Positions 1 through 9,165 of a DNA stretch of 64,000 nucleotides are shown piece after piece (positions within the stretch are counted from its first letter, which is position 1; each line of letters begins with the position of its first letter). The notes beneath the pieces were generated by a model, which made no database searches, was not told the origin of the DNA, and saw only the letters and a list, made by a program, of their open reading frames with translations. The position numbers and the translations under genes are program-made. This DNA comes from Candidatus Gastranaerophilales bacterium. Lineage in GTDB: Bacteria > Cyanobacteriota > Vampirovibrionia > Gastranaerophilales > Gastranaerophilaceae. Where the stretch lies: positions 152,689 through 216,688 of the forward strand of contig CALUXU010000003.1 in NCBI GenBank assembly GCA_944324825.1, read 5' to 3'.

Positions 1-72
1 CAATTTATTTACCCCTGACTGCCAAAGAAATACCGGTGCAGGATGCGGGGCGGCTCCTGCCTGTAATATAAA
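1..72. other. GC-rich gene-free left edge with a small hairpin
   Basis: No reading frame is evident. Positions 38-43 (GCAGGA) can pair with 55-60 (TCCTGC) around an 11-nt GC-rich loop. The stretch is clearly richer in G and C than the rest of the window, so it may be the end of a structured RNA or of a gene that lies outside the window. It cannot be assigned. Confidence 0.25.
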
Positions 73-103
73 AAAACAGGAGGTTTATTTTCCTCCTGTT
101 TTT
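73..103. terminator. bidirectional rho-independent terminator
   Basis: An 11-bp perfect stem (73-83 with 92-102, core ACAGGAGG/CCTCCTGT) and an 8-nt loop are flanked by an A-run on the left and a T-run on the right, so it can terminate both strands. It sits just 3' of the minus-strand flavodiiron gene. Confidence 0.85.
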
Positions 104-108
104 ATCTT

Positions 109-1293
109 TTATACCAAACCTAAAGCTTTGTGTTTATCATAGATGGATGTTACCATATTATCCAATTTTTTGTAATCACTCTCTGTTAAACGTCCTTTTA
201 TTTGAATTGGTTCAATGACATCCAGTTTAAGTTTAGAAACGCATTCGGCCAGAGGTTCAAACAGTTTTCCTGCCCAGCCGTAAGAACCGACAAAAGATGC
301 GATTCTTAATTTTGGTCTTAAGACACCTGCTAAATATGCGATATTAACAGATGCAGGGTGAGGACCTGCAAGCACCATTGATGTACCTAATACCATTGTA
401 GTTGCATCAACAAGTCCCATTGCCAAATCGCCTAAATCACCTCTGACAATATCGTATTTTAAAGTTTTGATATTCTTTTCTTCCAATTTTTCTGAAAGAT
501 AATCAATCATTTCTTTTGTTGAGCCGTACATTGAAACGTAAGGAAGAAGCACCAAATTCTTTCCTTCATCCTTTGTCCAATCAGCATACAAGTCCAAAAT
601 ATCTGAAGGATTGTTATAAATAGGCCCATGGCTTGGACATATTATATCAACACCCATTTCCTGAATCAGTTTTGTATATTTTTTGCACAGCATTCTAAAC
701 GGCATCATAATTTCCGCATAATATCTTTTTGCGCTGTGTGTAAGTTCTTCAGACGGTTTTGCAAACACGTCATCAAAAACATAATGCGCACCGAGGAAAT
801 CACAAGTAAATATGATATTATCCTCAATAATATGAGTAAACATCGTATCCGGCCAGTGAACATTAGGTGCAAAGATAAATTGAAGAGTTTTATCTCCGAG
901 TGATAATTGTTCTCCGTCATTTATAATACGAATCTTTTCATCGGGAACAAATAACATTTCTCTCAAATTATCCGCACATTTTGAATTAGTAACAACAATT
1001 GCTTCTGGATACTTTTCCAACAATGCAGGAATAGACCCTGAATGATCCTGTTCGCCATGATTTTCAATAATATAGTCTACCTTTGTAATACCGTTTTCAT
1101 CAAGATTTTTTAGATATTCTTCGGTTTTTGGCGGATACATTGTATCAATAATTGCAACTTTTTCAGAACCTTTTACAAGATATGAATTATAACTTGTACC
1201 GTGTTCCAAAGGTATTAATTCATCAAAAATTACTCTGTTTTCATCGTTTAATCCGCAATAAAAAACATTATTTTTTATTTCTTGAAATTTCAT
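109..1293 (-). CDS. fprA: class A flavodiiron protein (O2/NO reductase)
   Basis: Cytoplasmic two-domain enzyme that reduces O2 to water and/or NO to N2O with electrons from rubredoxin or a similar carrier. It protects anaerobes. The N-terminal half is a metallo-beta-lactamase fold with the diiron ligands visible as HGEQDH, a histidine in the NVHWPDT stretch, the Asp of CDFLGAH and the His of CPSHGP. The C-terminal half is a flavodoxin domain with the FMN-phosphate loop YGSTKE. The 394 aa length is normal for class A, with no extra reductase or rubredoxin domain. The start was placed at 1293 because GGAGAGG lies directly upstream; an in-frame ATG at 1314 would put that site inside the gene. 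It is a single gene ending at a strong terminator. Confidence 0.93.
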   Translation of the reverse strand: MKFQEIKNNVFYCGLNDENRVIFDELIPLEHGTSYNSYLVKGSEKVAIIDTMYPPKTEEYLKNLDENGITKVDYIIENHGEQDHSGSIPALLEKYPEAIVVTNSKCADNLREMLFVPDEKIRIINDGEQLSLGDKTLQFIFAPNVHWPDTMFTHIIEDNIIFTCDFLGAHYVFDDVFAKPSEELTHSAKRYYAEIMMPFRMLCKKYTKLIQEMGVDIICPSHGPIYNNPSDILDLYADWTKDEGKNLVLLPYVSMYGSTKEMIDYLSEKLEEKNIKTLKYDIVRGDLGDLAMGLVDATTMVLGTSMVLAGPHPASVNIAYLAGVLRPKLRIASFVGSYGWAGKLFEPLAECVSKLKLDVIEPIQIKGRLTESDYKKLDNMVTSIYDKHKALGLV

Positions 1294-1324
1294 AATATCC
1301 TCTCCTTTTATCAAATTTAATCTA

Positions 1325-1333
1325 ATTTTAGCA
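1325..1333 (-). promoter_or_regulatory. extended -10 candidate for the flavodiiron gene
   Basis: On the minus strand TGCTAAAAT (TG-n-TAAAAT) lies 31 nt upstream of the ATG, which leaves room for a short leader with the GGAGAGG site. No good -35 box is seen. Confidence 0.45.
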
Positions 1334-1385
1334 TGGACATAGCAAAAAAATAAATTTATATGTTTTATAATAAGCAGGTAGTGTT

Positions 1386-2123
1386 ATGGTTAATAGTGTA
1401 AGTGATTTTACAACATTAAATAACAGCAGGTACTTTCTGAATAAACCTCAGACAAGCAATACTCAGCCGCAAAGGCTAAGTAAAAACCAAAGATTGGGTA
1501 TCCAGTTTTCAACAGCATTAGGTGTAATAGGAAGCCTTGCCCTGCTTGCAAAACTATCAAAAACGCCTTACTCTTTTAAACCGTCAAAAATTTTAGCCAC
1601 ACCATTCAAGGATACTTTTTTAGGTAAGATTGAATATGACATTAAAACGGTGCCGGTAGTAGGTGCCGGCAGCTGTCTCGGTGGACTTTTGGGCGGAGTA
1701 ATTTTTGATAAAAACAAAAATAATCGTCAGGCAAAAGTCAGAGAAGCGTTAGTTCAATATACAAATATTGTATTACCAATTGCAACAGTACACTGTACAT
1801 CACTATTAGGCGAAGCTGCCGCAAAAAAACTGCCAAAAATGAATAAACCGATAGGAATTGCCGCTCCGCTTATCGGACTTGCCGCAGGAATTGTTGCAGG
1901 AAACAAACTTGCGAACAAACTTAACCGGATAATTTTCCACAAAAAAGATAACAGACCGGTAGAATTAACTGATATGTCCGCACACCTTGATGATATATGT
2001 ATGACTTCACAGTATATTAAAAAAGATAATATACTTACAAAATCTGTATCACGTTTTATCCCTCTTGCACTAATGGTTCCGGGATGTGAAATAGGTAAAA
2101 AGCAAGAAAAAACTTTTGCATAA
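1386..2123 (+). CDS. hypothetical membrane-associated protein
   Basis: I do not recognise this 245-residue protein. It starts with a polar Asn/Thr/Ser/Gln-rich segment of about 35 residues. Hydrophobic Gly/Ala-rich stretches follow near residues 43-58, 90-107, 125-140 and 157-172, the last resembling glycine-zipper-like helices, and the tail is polar and basic. It is probably an integral or membrane-interacting protein. No catalytic motif is visible. It is monocistronic and convergent with the complex I operon, ending 13 nt from nuoN. Such proteins are usually restricted to one lineage. Confidence 0.6.
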   Translation: MVNSVSDFTTLNNSRYFLNKPQTSNTQPQRLSKNQRLGIQFSTALGVIGSLALLAKLSKTPYSFKPSKILATPFKDTFLGKIEYDIKTVPVVGAGSCLGGLLGGVIFDKNKNNRQAKVREALVQYTNIVLPIATVHCTSLLGEAAAKKLPKMNKPIGIAAPLIGLAAGIVAGNKLANKLNRIIFHKKDNRPVELTDMSAHLDDICMTSQYIKKDNILTKSVSRFIPLALMVPGCEIGKKQEKTFA

Positions 2124-2136
2124 ACCACCGGTTCTA

Positions 2137-3534
2137 TTAAGCAAAAATATAAAGCGAAATATATTCACACATTTTTATAAGTCCGGCAGGAAGAGCCCCT
2201 AAACAGATTGTCATAAAAGTACAAATATATAGCACAATCGAATTTGAAGCCCTGCACTTAATTACGTTCATATTTTCATATGGAATACTTTCGAACATCT
2301 TTTTTATAACACTCAGGTAAAAACATACAGAAACCACCATAAAAAGAATCATAAACAATATAACCGGCAGAATAATGATTCCAGAATTCAGAACCCCGGA
2401 TAAGAGATAAATTTTTGCAATAAATCCTGAGGTAATCGGAAACCCTAAGAGTCCTATTATACAAACCGCAAAACAAATTGAAAAGAGTGGATTTTTATAA
2501 AAATATCCTCTGAAATCCATTTCTTTTGAGTATTGATTTGAATGTTCAAGTGATATTATACCTGCAAAGGCGCCTATATTCATAAAAACATAAGCCGCCC
2601 AGTAAAAAAGCATTGTAGCGATTGATAGTTTTGTATATAAGGCAAGCGCAATAAGCAGATATGAAATATTTATATAAGAACTTGCCGCCATAATTTCTTT
2701 TAAGTTATTAGAGCGCAAACCATATATAACTCCAAATCCGGCAGTAAATAATGCGAATAAAATCAGTATAAATGAGGATTCAAAAGTTATCATTGAACCC
2801 AGAATTTTAACAAGAACGGAAAATATCGCAAGCTTTGGAGACGTGGATATAAATGCCGCAACTTTTGTATCAACATTTTTGTATACATCTATAATCCAGT
2901 TTCCAAAAGGAAAAACTCCAAGTTTAAAACATAATCCGGTTATTATAAAGAAAAACGGGATTACATAGGTTGAGAAAGAATAGTTTGATGCCGTATTTAT
3001 AAATTCAGAAATCCCTTGAAAATAAAAAGTTCCGGTTAACCCGTATAAAAATGCCGCACCGGAGAGGATAAAAGCAGATGCCGTAACACTTAGCACAAGA
3101 TATTTGTATGATTCTGCAAGAGTGACAGCTTTTTTGTCCATCGAAAATAAAAAATACATGCAAAGAGAAAAGAGTTCTATATTCAAATATAAAGAAAGAT
3201 AATTTGTTGAATCCGCAATCATTAATAAAAACAATACGGAGAACAAATATAAGGTATTAAAATGTCCCGAATATTTTACAAACACCCGTTTGGTTTTAAG
3301 AAAGAGAATAAGCAAAGAAGATATAAGTATCATAATTTTGAATAAAAATGAATAAAGCTCCGTTGGCCAAACCTGTGCCGAGATAAGAAAATAAAGCGAC
3401 AATGCAAGTCCAGCCGCAGTCATACTTGTGCTTATTCTTTTAAAGTTAAATACTGAACAAAAGATTTGAAGGAGTATTGAAAAAACAATAACCACTTCGG
3501 GAAGATAATGAATAAAATTATTAAAATTAAACAT
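2137..3534 (-). CDS. nuoN: NADH-quinone oxidoreductase-like subunit N
   Basis: Antiporter-like proton-pumping subunit of the complex I membrane arm, 465 aa with about 14 predicted helices. The TM5 glutamate is present (LNIELFSL), as are the TM7 lysine (GLCFKLGVFPF) and a TM8 lysine (STSPKLA). The His that usually follows FPF is replaced by Gly-Asn. It is the last gene of the operon, 8 nt after nuoM. The family is certain from the antiporter signature. Assignment to N rather than M or L rests on position, length and the AESYKYLVLS motif. Confidence 0.93.
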   Translation of the reverse strand: MFNFNNFIHYLPEVVIVFSILLQIFCSVFNFKRISTSMTAAGLALSLYFLISAQVWPTELYSFLFKIMILISSLLILFLKTKRVFVKYSGHFNTLYLFSVLFLLMIADSTNYLSLYLNIELFSLCMYFLFSMDKKAVTLAESYKYLVLSVTASAFILSGAAFLYGLTGTFYFQGISEFINTASNYSFSTYVIPFFFIITGLCFKLGVFPFGNWIIDVYKNVDTKVAAFISTSPKLAIFSVLVKILGSMITFESSFILILFALFTAGFGVIYGLRSNNLKEIMAASSYINISYLLIALALYTKLSIATMLFYWAAYVFMNIGAFAGIISLEHSNQYSKEMDFRGYFYKNPLFSICFAVCIIGLLGFPITSGFIAKIYLLSGVLNSGIIILPVILFMILFMVVSVCFYLSVIKKMFESIPYENMNVIKCRASNSIVLYICTFMTICLGALPAGLIKMCEYISLYIFA

Positions 3535-3542
3535 AAATACCT

Positions 3543-5048
3543 CTATACATTCAAGAAATTAACAATTACAAACGGGAAGCAGCCGAGAAGTATAATTATA
3601 AATGATATTGCAGCCAGAACAACAAACTCGTGCACCGCAATATCCTGAATATTTTTATATTTATCCGGAAGTATTCCAAAGAACACCTCGTGAACCGGCT
3701 TCATAAGATATAGTGCAGATAGAATCAAGATAAATACAGCTATAACCGCATATAATTTGAATACTAAAAGCGATGATATCAAAGCCCCGTATATTGATAA
3801 AAATTCGCCTATAAATCCTGACAAAAACGGGATTCCGGCAGCGGATAGAACAATTACCATTGAAAATCCGTATAATCTTGGAGCAATTGATGCAATTCCT
3901 GACAGCCGATTGATATTTGTTGTATGGAATCTTTGCTTAATAATCCCAACCACAAAAAATAATCCTGCGGCAACAAGTCCGTGAGATATCATATGATACA
4001 CGGCTCCGGTATAGCCTATATTGGTCAAGGATACTCCCCCTAACAAAATAAGCCCCATCTGAGAAATACTTGAATACGCAACAATACGTTTTATGTCCTT
4101 CTGGTAATATGCAACCGCGGCACCGTATATGATATTGATAACCGCAAGCAGACCGAGAACAGGGGAGAGAACCGTAAAACCCAGCGTTAACAGTCCGAAA
4201 TTAAAACGCATTATACCGTAAATACCGAGCTTTAGTAATACTGCTGCAAGAAGCATACTCACCGGTGTAGAAGCATTTGTATGAGTATCGGCAAGCCACT
4301 TATGAAGCGGAAATATCGGAACTTTTACCCCGAAACCGATTATAAGAAATAACGATATTATAAGCTGGAGCAATAAGTTTACACGATTCATACTAATTTG
4401 CGTAATATCAGCTGTCAGAACGCCCGTAACGGCAAAGTTCGTAAAGTAAACCAGTAATATACCGAGAAGTAAAAATAAACTTCCGCCGAAGGTATAAAGT
4501 ACAAATTTCAATGCCGATTTTTTTGCACTATGATTTCCCCATATACTTATCAAAAGATACATCGGTATCAATTCAAGCTCCCAGAGTGTAAAGAATACAA
4601 ACATATCTGTTGTTGTGAATATTCCAAGAAGTATTGATTCCAAAAAGAATATAAGTGAATAAAAGTATTTGAAATGTTTTTTGACATAAAGTTTTGACCC
4701 GATAATAGTAAAAGTTGTTATTAATGTTGTCAGTATAACCATTAAAATAGATAGCCTGTCGATTCCGAAAGAAACGTGAATTCCAATTTGATTCAAAATA
4801 TTGTTATCAATAAACGGAATTGCAGCTTTAAAATCAGGCGCAAATATACAAGAAATACAATCAACGTTTCGTACATCAATATTCGGTCCAAGAAGGAAAA
4901 ACATCAATGAAAAAATCGTGTGAATAATTGCAAAATACACAGAAAAACGCCGGATAAAAACCTGATTATCCGAAAATACCGGTGTTAATACTATTAATCC
5001 TGCAATAATCGGTAAAAATATTAGTGTTAAAAGCGATATCTCTAACAT
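3543..5048 (-). CDS. nuoM: NADH-quinone oxidoreductase-like subunit M
   Basis: Second antiporter-like membrane subunit, 501 aa. The key ionisable residues are visible: the TM5 Glu in TLWELELIPMY, the TM7 Lys in GVKVPIFPLHKWL and conserved central residues in YSSISQMG. The spacing to nuoL is 3 nt and to nuoN 8 nt, so it is translated within the nuo polycistron. Its length is normal for the family. Confidence 0.95.
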   Translation of the reverse strand: MLEISLLTLIFLPIIAGLIVLTPVFSDNQVFIRRFSVYFAIIHTIFSLMFFLLGPNIDVRNVDCISCIFAPDFKAAIPFIDNNILNQIGIHVSFGIDRLSILMVILTTLITTFTIIGSKLYVKKHFKYFYSLIFFLESILLGIFTTTDMFVFFTLWELELIPMYLLISIWGNHSAKKSALKFVLYTFGGSLFLLLGILLVYFTNFAVTGVLTADITQISMNRVNLLLQLIISLFLIIGFGVKVPIFPLHKWLADTHTNASTPVSMLLAAVLLKLGIYGIMRFNFGLLTLGFTVLSPVLGLLAVINIIYGAAVAYYQKDIKRIVAYSSISQMGLILLGGVSLTNIGYTGAVYHMISHGLVAAGLFFVVGIIKQRFHTTNINRLSGIASIAPRLYGFSMVIVLSAAGIPFLSGFIGEFLSIYGALISSLLVFKLYAVIAVFILILSALYLMKPVHEVFFGILPDKYKNIQDIAVHEFVVLAAISFIIILLGCFPFVIVNFLNV

Positions 5049-5051
5049 GAT

Positions 5052-6890
5052 TTATACTCCGAATAGATTCAAAACCAACATATAAATTGAAATAAATATA
5101 CACATTACAAAAATGAGTACCCAGACTCCGTACGTAATATATATTTGAAAATTGTTCAGCTGTATTCTATGCAATCCGCGGGAGAGAAATATAAAGGTAT
5201 TTTTTGCAATATATTCAATACCGCCAAAGAGATAGTTTTCTATAAAATTCATAACAACAGAAAAATATCTGTATACGGTCAACTCTGCCCAGGAGTAGAA
5301 TTTACTTATATAAAACCCGTTTGCAACTATGTGATAAAGAAGCGGACGTTTTTTCATTTTGAATGAAGTATTATACAGAAAATACGCTGCAATTATCATT
5401 AGAATATTAAACAAATACATAAAACTAACGTGTCCGGAAGGAAGAGCAAATGTCATCAGAATAACAACCAGAGACATAAATACAAGAGCAGAATATGCAA
5501 GCTTATATAATTTTGAATCCATTTCTTCCGTCAGGTCGGATTTATATGAATGTTTACCCTCAAATACGATAAAATATAATCTGAATATATAAAGCGTTGT
5601 CAACATTCCGACAAATCCAAACAGTATAACTGGAACAGGGGAAGTACAGAAAGAAGCAGCCAGCAAACTTTTTGCACTAAAACCCGAGAACCCGAGTCCG
5701 GTTAAGGCAATTGAGCCGACAAGAAAACTTATCGCAGCAAGAGGAGCAGTTGTTCTAAAATCCCCCATAAAAAGAATATTTTTATTATTAACCGCTTTTA
5801 TGACAACACCGGCACACATAAATAACAAGGCTTTAATAAATGCGTGCGATATTAGATAAACAATTCCGGCAACCGGATTGTAACACCCGAGAGCAACCAT
5901 AACCAGACCGAGCTGTGCTGAGGTCGAATAAGCAAGCACCTTTTTAATATTTGTTTGGAACAATGCGGAAATTGAAGTAATAATCGCGGTAATAAGCCCC
6001 AGGGATATCATTAATTTAACAGTTATCATATTAGATGCGACAATAGGAAACACTCGCATTAATAAAAAAATTCCGGTCATAACAAGAGTAGAAGAATGAA
6101 TCAAAGCACTAACAGGAGTCGGTGCGCTCATTGCATTTATAAGCCAGGAATTTACAGGGAACTGCGCCGATTTAACAACCGCCGCGAATAAAAGAAGAAT
6201 AGCTATCCCCGTATAAAATGCCGGCGACGTCGCAGCCCAAAGGGAAGAAACGATTAAATTTAAGTTGGAAAACGGTAGTGAAGCCAGAGAGTTATCACCA
6301 GTCACCGCGCATACAAATGCAGAAATAGAAATAAATGCGATAAATAAACAGATATCACCTATTACATTAACAATAAAAACTCTTTTGGCATCACACGATA
6401 TTTTAGGTTTATCATACCAGAAGCCTATCAACAAATAGCTTACAGCGCCGATAGCTTCCCAGAATAAGAGCATCTGAAAAAGATTAGGACTAAATATAAA
6501 CGCAAGAATTGTAGAGTTAAAAAGATTCATCAGGGAATAGAATCTGGAAAAACTTTTCTCGTTATTCATATAAAATACTGAATATACGTATATTACAAAG
6601 GTAATTATTGATACAGCAAGTCCAGTCAAGGTATTCAGCATATCGACATAAACACCAAGCTGCAGGTTAAATTCTCCGACGGATAAAAAATTAAACGTGA
6701 TTTCAACCGGAGAATTATGGAACGTGTAAAACAAACCTATGCCGCAATAAATGGCAGAAAACAGTGTTGAAAAAACAGATAGCAGCACAATATTTCTTTT
6801 TGAAAACGGCAAATCTAAAAATCTTGCCCCCATAATTAATACAGATACCCATACCGGTACCAGAATAAACCAAGAAAAATTTTCTAACAT
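5052..6890 (-). CDS. nuoL: NADH-quinone oxidoreductase-like subunit L
   Basis: Distal antiporter-like subunit with the long C-terminal extension (helix HL), 612 aa, a normal length. LFWEAIGAVSYLLIGFW carries the TM5 Glu. VVKSAQFPVNSWL and PTPVSALIHSSTLV are the classical NuoL signatures. The usual Asp in WLPDAM is Asn here (WLINAM), a conservative but notable change. Its start overlaps the end of nuoK by 7 nt, which suggests translational coupling. Confidence 0.95.
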   Translation of the reverse strand: MLENFSWFILVPVWVSVLIMGARFLDLPFSKRNIVLLSVFSTLFSAIYCGIGLFYTFHNSPVEITFNFLSVGEFNLQLGVYVDMLNTLTGLAVSIITFVIYVYSVFYMNNEKSFSRFYSLMNLFNSTILAFIFSPNLFQMLLFWEAIGAVSYLLIGFWYDKPKISCDAKRVFIVNVIGDICLFIAFISISAFVCAVTGDNSLASLPFSNLNLIVSSLWAATSPAFYTGIAILLLFAAVVKSAQFPVNSWLINAMSAPTPVSALIHSSTLVMTGIFLLMRVFPIVASNMITVKLMISLGLITAIITSISALFQTNIKKVLAYSTSAQLGLVMVALGCYNPVAGIVYLISHAFIKALLFMCAGVVIKAVNNKNILFMGDFRTTAPLAAISFLVGSIALTGLGFSGFSAKSLLAASFCTSPVPVILFGFVGMLTTLYIFRLYFIVFEGKHSYKSDLTEEMDSKLYKLAYSALVFMSLVVILMTFALPSGHVSFMYLFNILMIIAAYFLYNTSFKMKKRPLLYHIVANGFYISKFYSWAELTVYRYFSVVMNFIENYLFGGIEYIAKNTFIFLSRGLHRIQLNNFQIYITYGVWVLIFVMCIFISIYMLVLNLFGV

Positions 6891-7228
6891 TTACCTGTTT
6901 CCTTATATTTGTCATAGATTTTAACAACATCGATTGTTCCGAATTTTTTATTCAGAAGATACGCAAAATATATTCCGACAGCAAGAACAAGAGCGGATAT
7001 CCCGGTTGTAAAGATTACCAGAGTATACCCGAGATAAGAGGGCTCGGATTTATAACTTGCAAAAGATATAAATAGAAGATTAACCGCATTCATAATAAAT
7101 TCAAGCGAGATTAAAACTTTAATTAGATTGCGTGATAATATAACTCCCAACAGCCCGATAAAAAATAAAATCAGACTTACTATTTGATAGTTATAGCTTG
7201 TAACACAATAAAAAATATTATTTCCCAT
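6884..7228 (-). CDS. nuoK: NADH-quinone oxidoreductase-like subunit K
   Basis: Small three-helix membrane subunit, 114 aa. The first channel glutamate is present (SLEFIMNAVNLLF, equivalent to E. coli E36). In the third helix the usual AAAEAAIG-type glutamate is absent: the aligned stretch reads ISALVLAVG. That makes this half resemble MrpC/MnhC of multisubunit antiporters, including the GTIDVV ending. The gene overlaps nuoJ by 11 nt and nuoL by 7 nt. Position and the SLE motif support nuoK. Confidence 0.9.
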   Translation of the reverse strand: MGNNIFYCVTSYNYQIVSLILFFIGLLGVILSRNLIKVLISLEFIMNAVNLLFISFASYKSEPSYLGYTLVIFTTGISALVLAVGIYFAYLLNKKFGTIDVVKIYDKYKETGKC

Positions 7229-7721
7229 AATGACTAAGTCCTATAATTGTAAGTACAATTCCCGATGCAAATTCCAGGAATAATACCGGATAAACCCCTA
7301 AAATATTTCTCGTAACAGATGATAAATCCGAATAAGTGTTTACATAAACGGAGCAGTTTTTTATAATTTCAAAAAAATCATTATTTAGTGATAAAAATTC
7401 GCCGATAATTAATACAAGAAAGAATACGCCTGTTAATACCCAGAGAGAATATTTTCCTCTGAAAAATGTATTCTCCTTATTATTTGAGTTAATCAACATT
7501 ATCGACACCGCAATCAATACGGGTATCGCAACAACATAAATAAGAAACTGCACCATTGCATTATAAGATGCGCCGAGTAAGAGAAACAGGCCTGCAATCA
7601 TCAAAAACACCATCATTGCCCAGAGTAGAGTATAGGTCATCCTTTTTGATACCATGCTAAAAATTGAGGAAAGAACAAGAATTCCGGAAAAGATTATAAA
7701 AAATAAAGAATTTAACGTCAT
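7218..7721 (-). CDS. nuoJ: NADH-quinone oxidoreductase-like subunit J
   Basis: Five-helix membrane subunit of the complex I core, 167 aa. The TM3 region (AMVQFLIYVVAIPVLI) corresponds to the NuoJ motif around Y/VGAVMVLF that forms part of the E-channel. The ATG overlaps the nuoI stop as ATGA. It sits between nuoI and nuoK, the canonical order. Confidence 0.9.
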   Translation of the reverse strand: MTLNSLFFIIFSGILVLSSIFSMVSKRMTYTLLWAMMVFLMIAGLFLLLGASYNAMVQFLIYVVAIPVLIAVSIMLINSNNKENTFFRGKYSLWVLTGVFFLVLIIGEFLSLNNDFFEIIKNCSVYVNTYSDLSSVTRNILGVYPVLFLEFASGIVLTIIGLSHYGK

Positions 7722-8101
7722 TTAATTTTCCCCTCCGTTATTTCATGCATAAGATTTGTTTTTGAATTTGTTGCAAGTTCAAACTTATCAGTCATCCGCA
7801 TACTTTTTGAGGGGCAGTAAAACATACAGTTTCCGCAAAAAATACATTTTCCTAAATCAATAATATATTTTTCTACAATCCGCTCATTTTTAACAATCGT
7901 GATAGCATCCGAAGGGCAGACCTTTTTACAGAATCCGCAGCCTGCGCAAGATTCCAAATGATGTTTACCTCTAAAAAATCCGTTCAACAACGGTCTTTCC
8001 TCCGGATATTCTTCCGTAACAGTTTTTCTAAAAAGGTGAGAAAATACTGTCCCCAAGCCCATTACTAAAGCTTTTATTGAATCCCAAATTTTGCGTATCA
8101 T
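7718..8101 (-). CDS. nuoI: NADH-quinone oxidoreductase-like subunit I (2x[4Fe-4S])
   Basis: Peripheral-arm ferredoxin-like subunit carrying clusters N6a and N6b. With the start at 8101 the protein is 127 aa and shows two complete CxxCxxCxxxCP motifs: C52/C55/C58/C62 and C86/C89/C92/C96. This start was chosen over an in-frame ATG at 8164 because GTGAGGAT lies at good spacing and the ATG overlaps the nuoH stop as TAATG, typical of this operon. The N-terminus keeps the amphipathic membrane-contact helix. In an EFG-less complex this subunit is a likely entry point for electrons from ferredoxin (inference). Confidence 0.94.
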   Translation of the reverse strand: MIRKIWDSIKALVMGLGTVFSHLFRKTVTEEYPEERPLLNGFFRGKHHLESCAGCGFCKKVCPSDAITIVKNERIVEKYIIDLGKCIFCGNCMFYCPSKSMRMTDKFELATNSKTNLMHEITEGKIK

Positions 8102-9165
8102 TATATCCTCACTAAAATGATAATAATCAGATTTACTATTGATAATGGCGTTAAGTATTTCCAAAAGAGTTCAAGAGCAGTTTTCTGCGTAAATCTTGGT
8201 AACGTCGCCCTAATCCAAATTATAGAAAAAATGATTATCAAGGTTTTTAATATCAACCAGAAGGTTTGTTCAAAATATAGAAGATAATGAGATACAGGAC
8301 AATTCCCCATAAAGATATTAGACAGATAAATACCGAAAGGCGGCAGGTATCCTCCGAAAAATAATATTGAAATCAACATACACATCACAAAAAGCTCTGC
8401 ATATTCTCCTAAGAAAAACATAGCAAACCTCATGCCGGAATACTCGGTGTGATATCCGCATACCAGTTCACTTTCCGCCTCTGAGAGGTCAAACGGGCAA
8501 CGGTTCAGTTTTGCAATTGATGAGATATAAAAAATAATAAATCCCAATATATTACTAAAAACAACCCAGCGTGAGGTTTGAAACAAAACCATCTGATTAA
8601 GGTTCATAGATTCGGTGATATAAATTACGCTCAAAAGAGTAAAAATAACCGGCACGGAATAACTTACAGTAAGAGCAAGAGCTCTGTATGAACCGATTAT
8701 TGAATACTTATTGTTGCTTGAATATCCTGCTAAAAAATGGAATAACATCGGAAATGACGATGCAACAAGATATATAAGAACTCCGACCGATGAATTTATC
8801 ATATTAAATTCGGAGTTATACGGAATAATACACCAGAGAATAATAATTGCAGTAAAGGCAACTATTGGAGATAGCGTAAACAAAAATTTATCACTTGACA
8901 GTAACTCAATATTTTCTTTGCAGAGTAGTTTTATAGCGTCCGCCGTTGTTTGCAAAATCCCCCACAAACCGACTCTGTTCGGACCTTTTCGCTGAGTAAA
9001 ATACCCCAGTAATTTTCTTTCAAATAAAACTAAAAATATAACGGTCACAACCAAAAAAGATATTATTATAAAAAACGGTAATACCGAAAACAGAATAAGT
9101 GCGATGTATTCGGATACGTTAAAACTATTTAAAACCTCAACAAATTTACACAATAAAAAATTCAT
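8101..9165 (-). CDS. nuoH: NADH-quinone oxidoreductase-like subunit H
   Basis: Membrane subunit forming the quinone chamber and the link to the pump modules, 354 aa. Signatures include ERKLLGYFTQRKGPNRVG near residue 50 and PFDLSEAESELVCGYHTEYSG near residue 215. The usual SYE glutamate (E. coli E157 region) is changed: LALTVSYSVPVI carries Ser instead. All other hallmark residues are present. It overlaps nuoD by 1 nt and nuoI by 1-3 nt. Confidence 0.95.
   Translation of the reverse strand: MNFLLCKFVEVLNSFNVSEYIALILFSVLPFFIIISFLVVTVIFLVLFERKLLGYFTQRKGPNRVGLWGILQTTADAIKLLCKENIELLSSDKFLFTLSPIVAFTAIIILWCIIPYNSEFNMINSSVGVLIYLVASSFPMLFHFLAGYSSNNKYSIIGSYRALALTVSYSVPVIFTLLSVIYITESMNLNQMVLFQTSRWVVFSNILGFIIFYISSIAKLNRCPFDLSEAESELVCGYHTEYSGMRFAMFFLGEYAELFVMCMLISILFFGGYLPPFGIYLSNIFMGNCPVSHYLLYFEQTFWLILKTLIIIFSIIWIRATLPRFTQKTALELFWKYLTPLSIVNLIIIILVRI

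Noticed and set aside
1..72. Partial tmRNA, SRP or RNase P RNA
   Set aside because: Only a 6-bp hairpin and high GC support it; none of the conserved motifs of these RNAs could be matched.
628..920. Open frames of 71-91 codons on both strands within the flavodiiron gene
   Set aside because: They lie entirely inside a clearly homologous gene and show no ribosome site or known motif.
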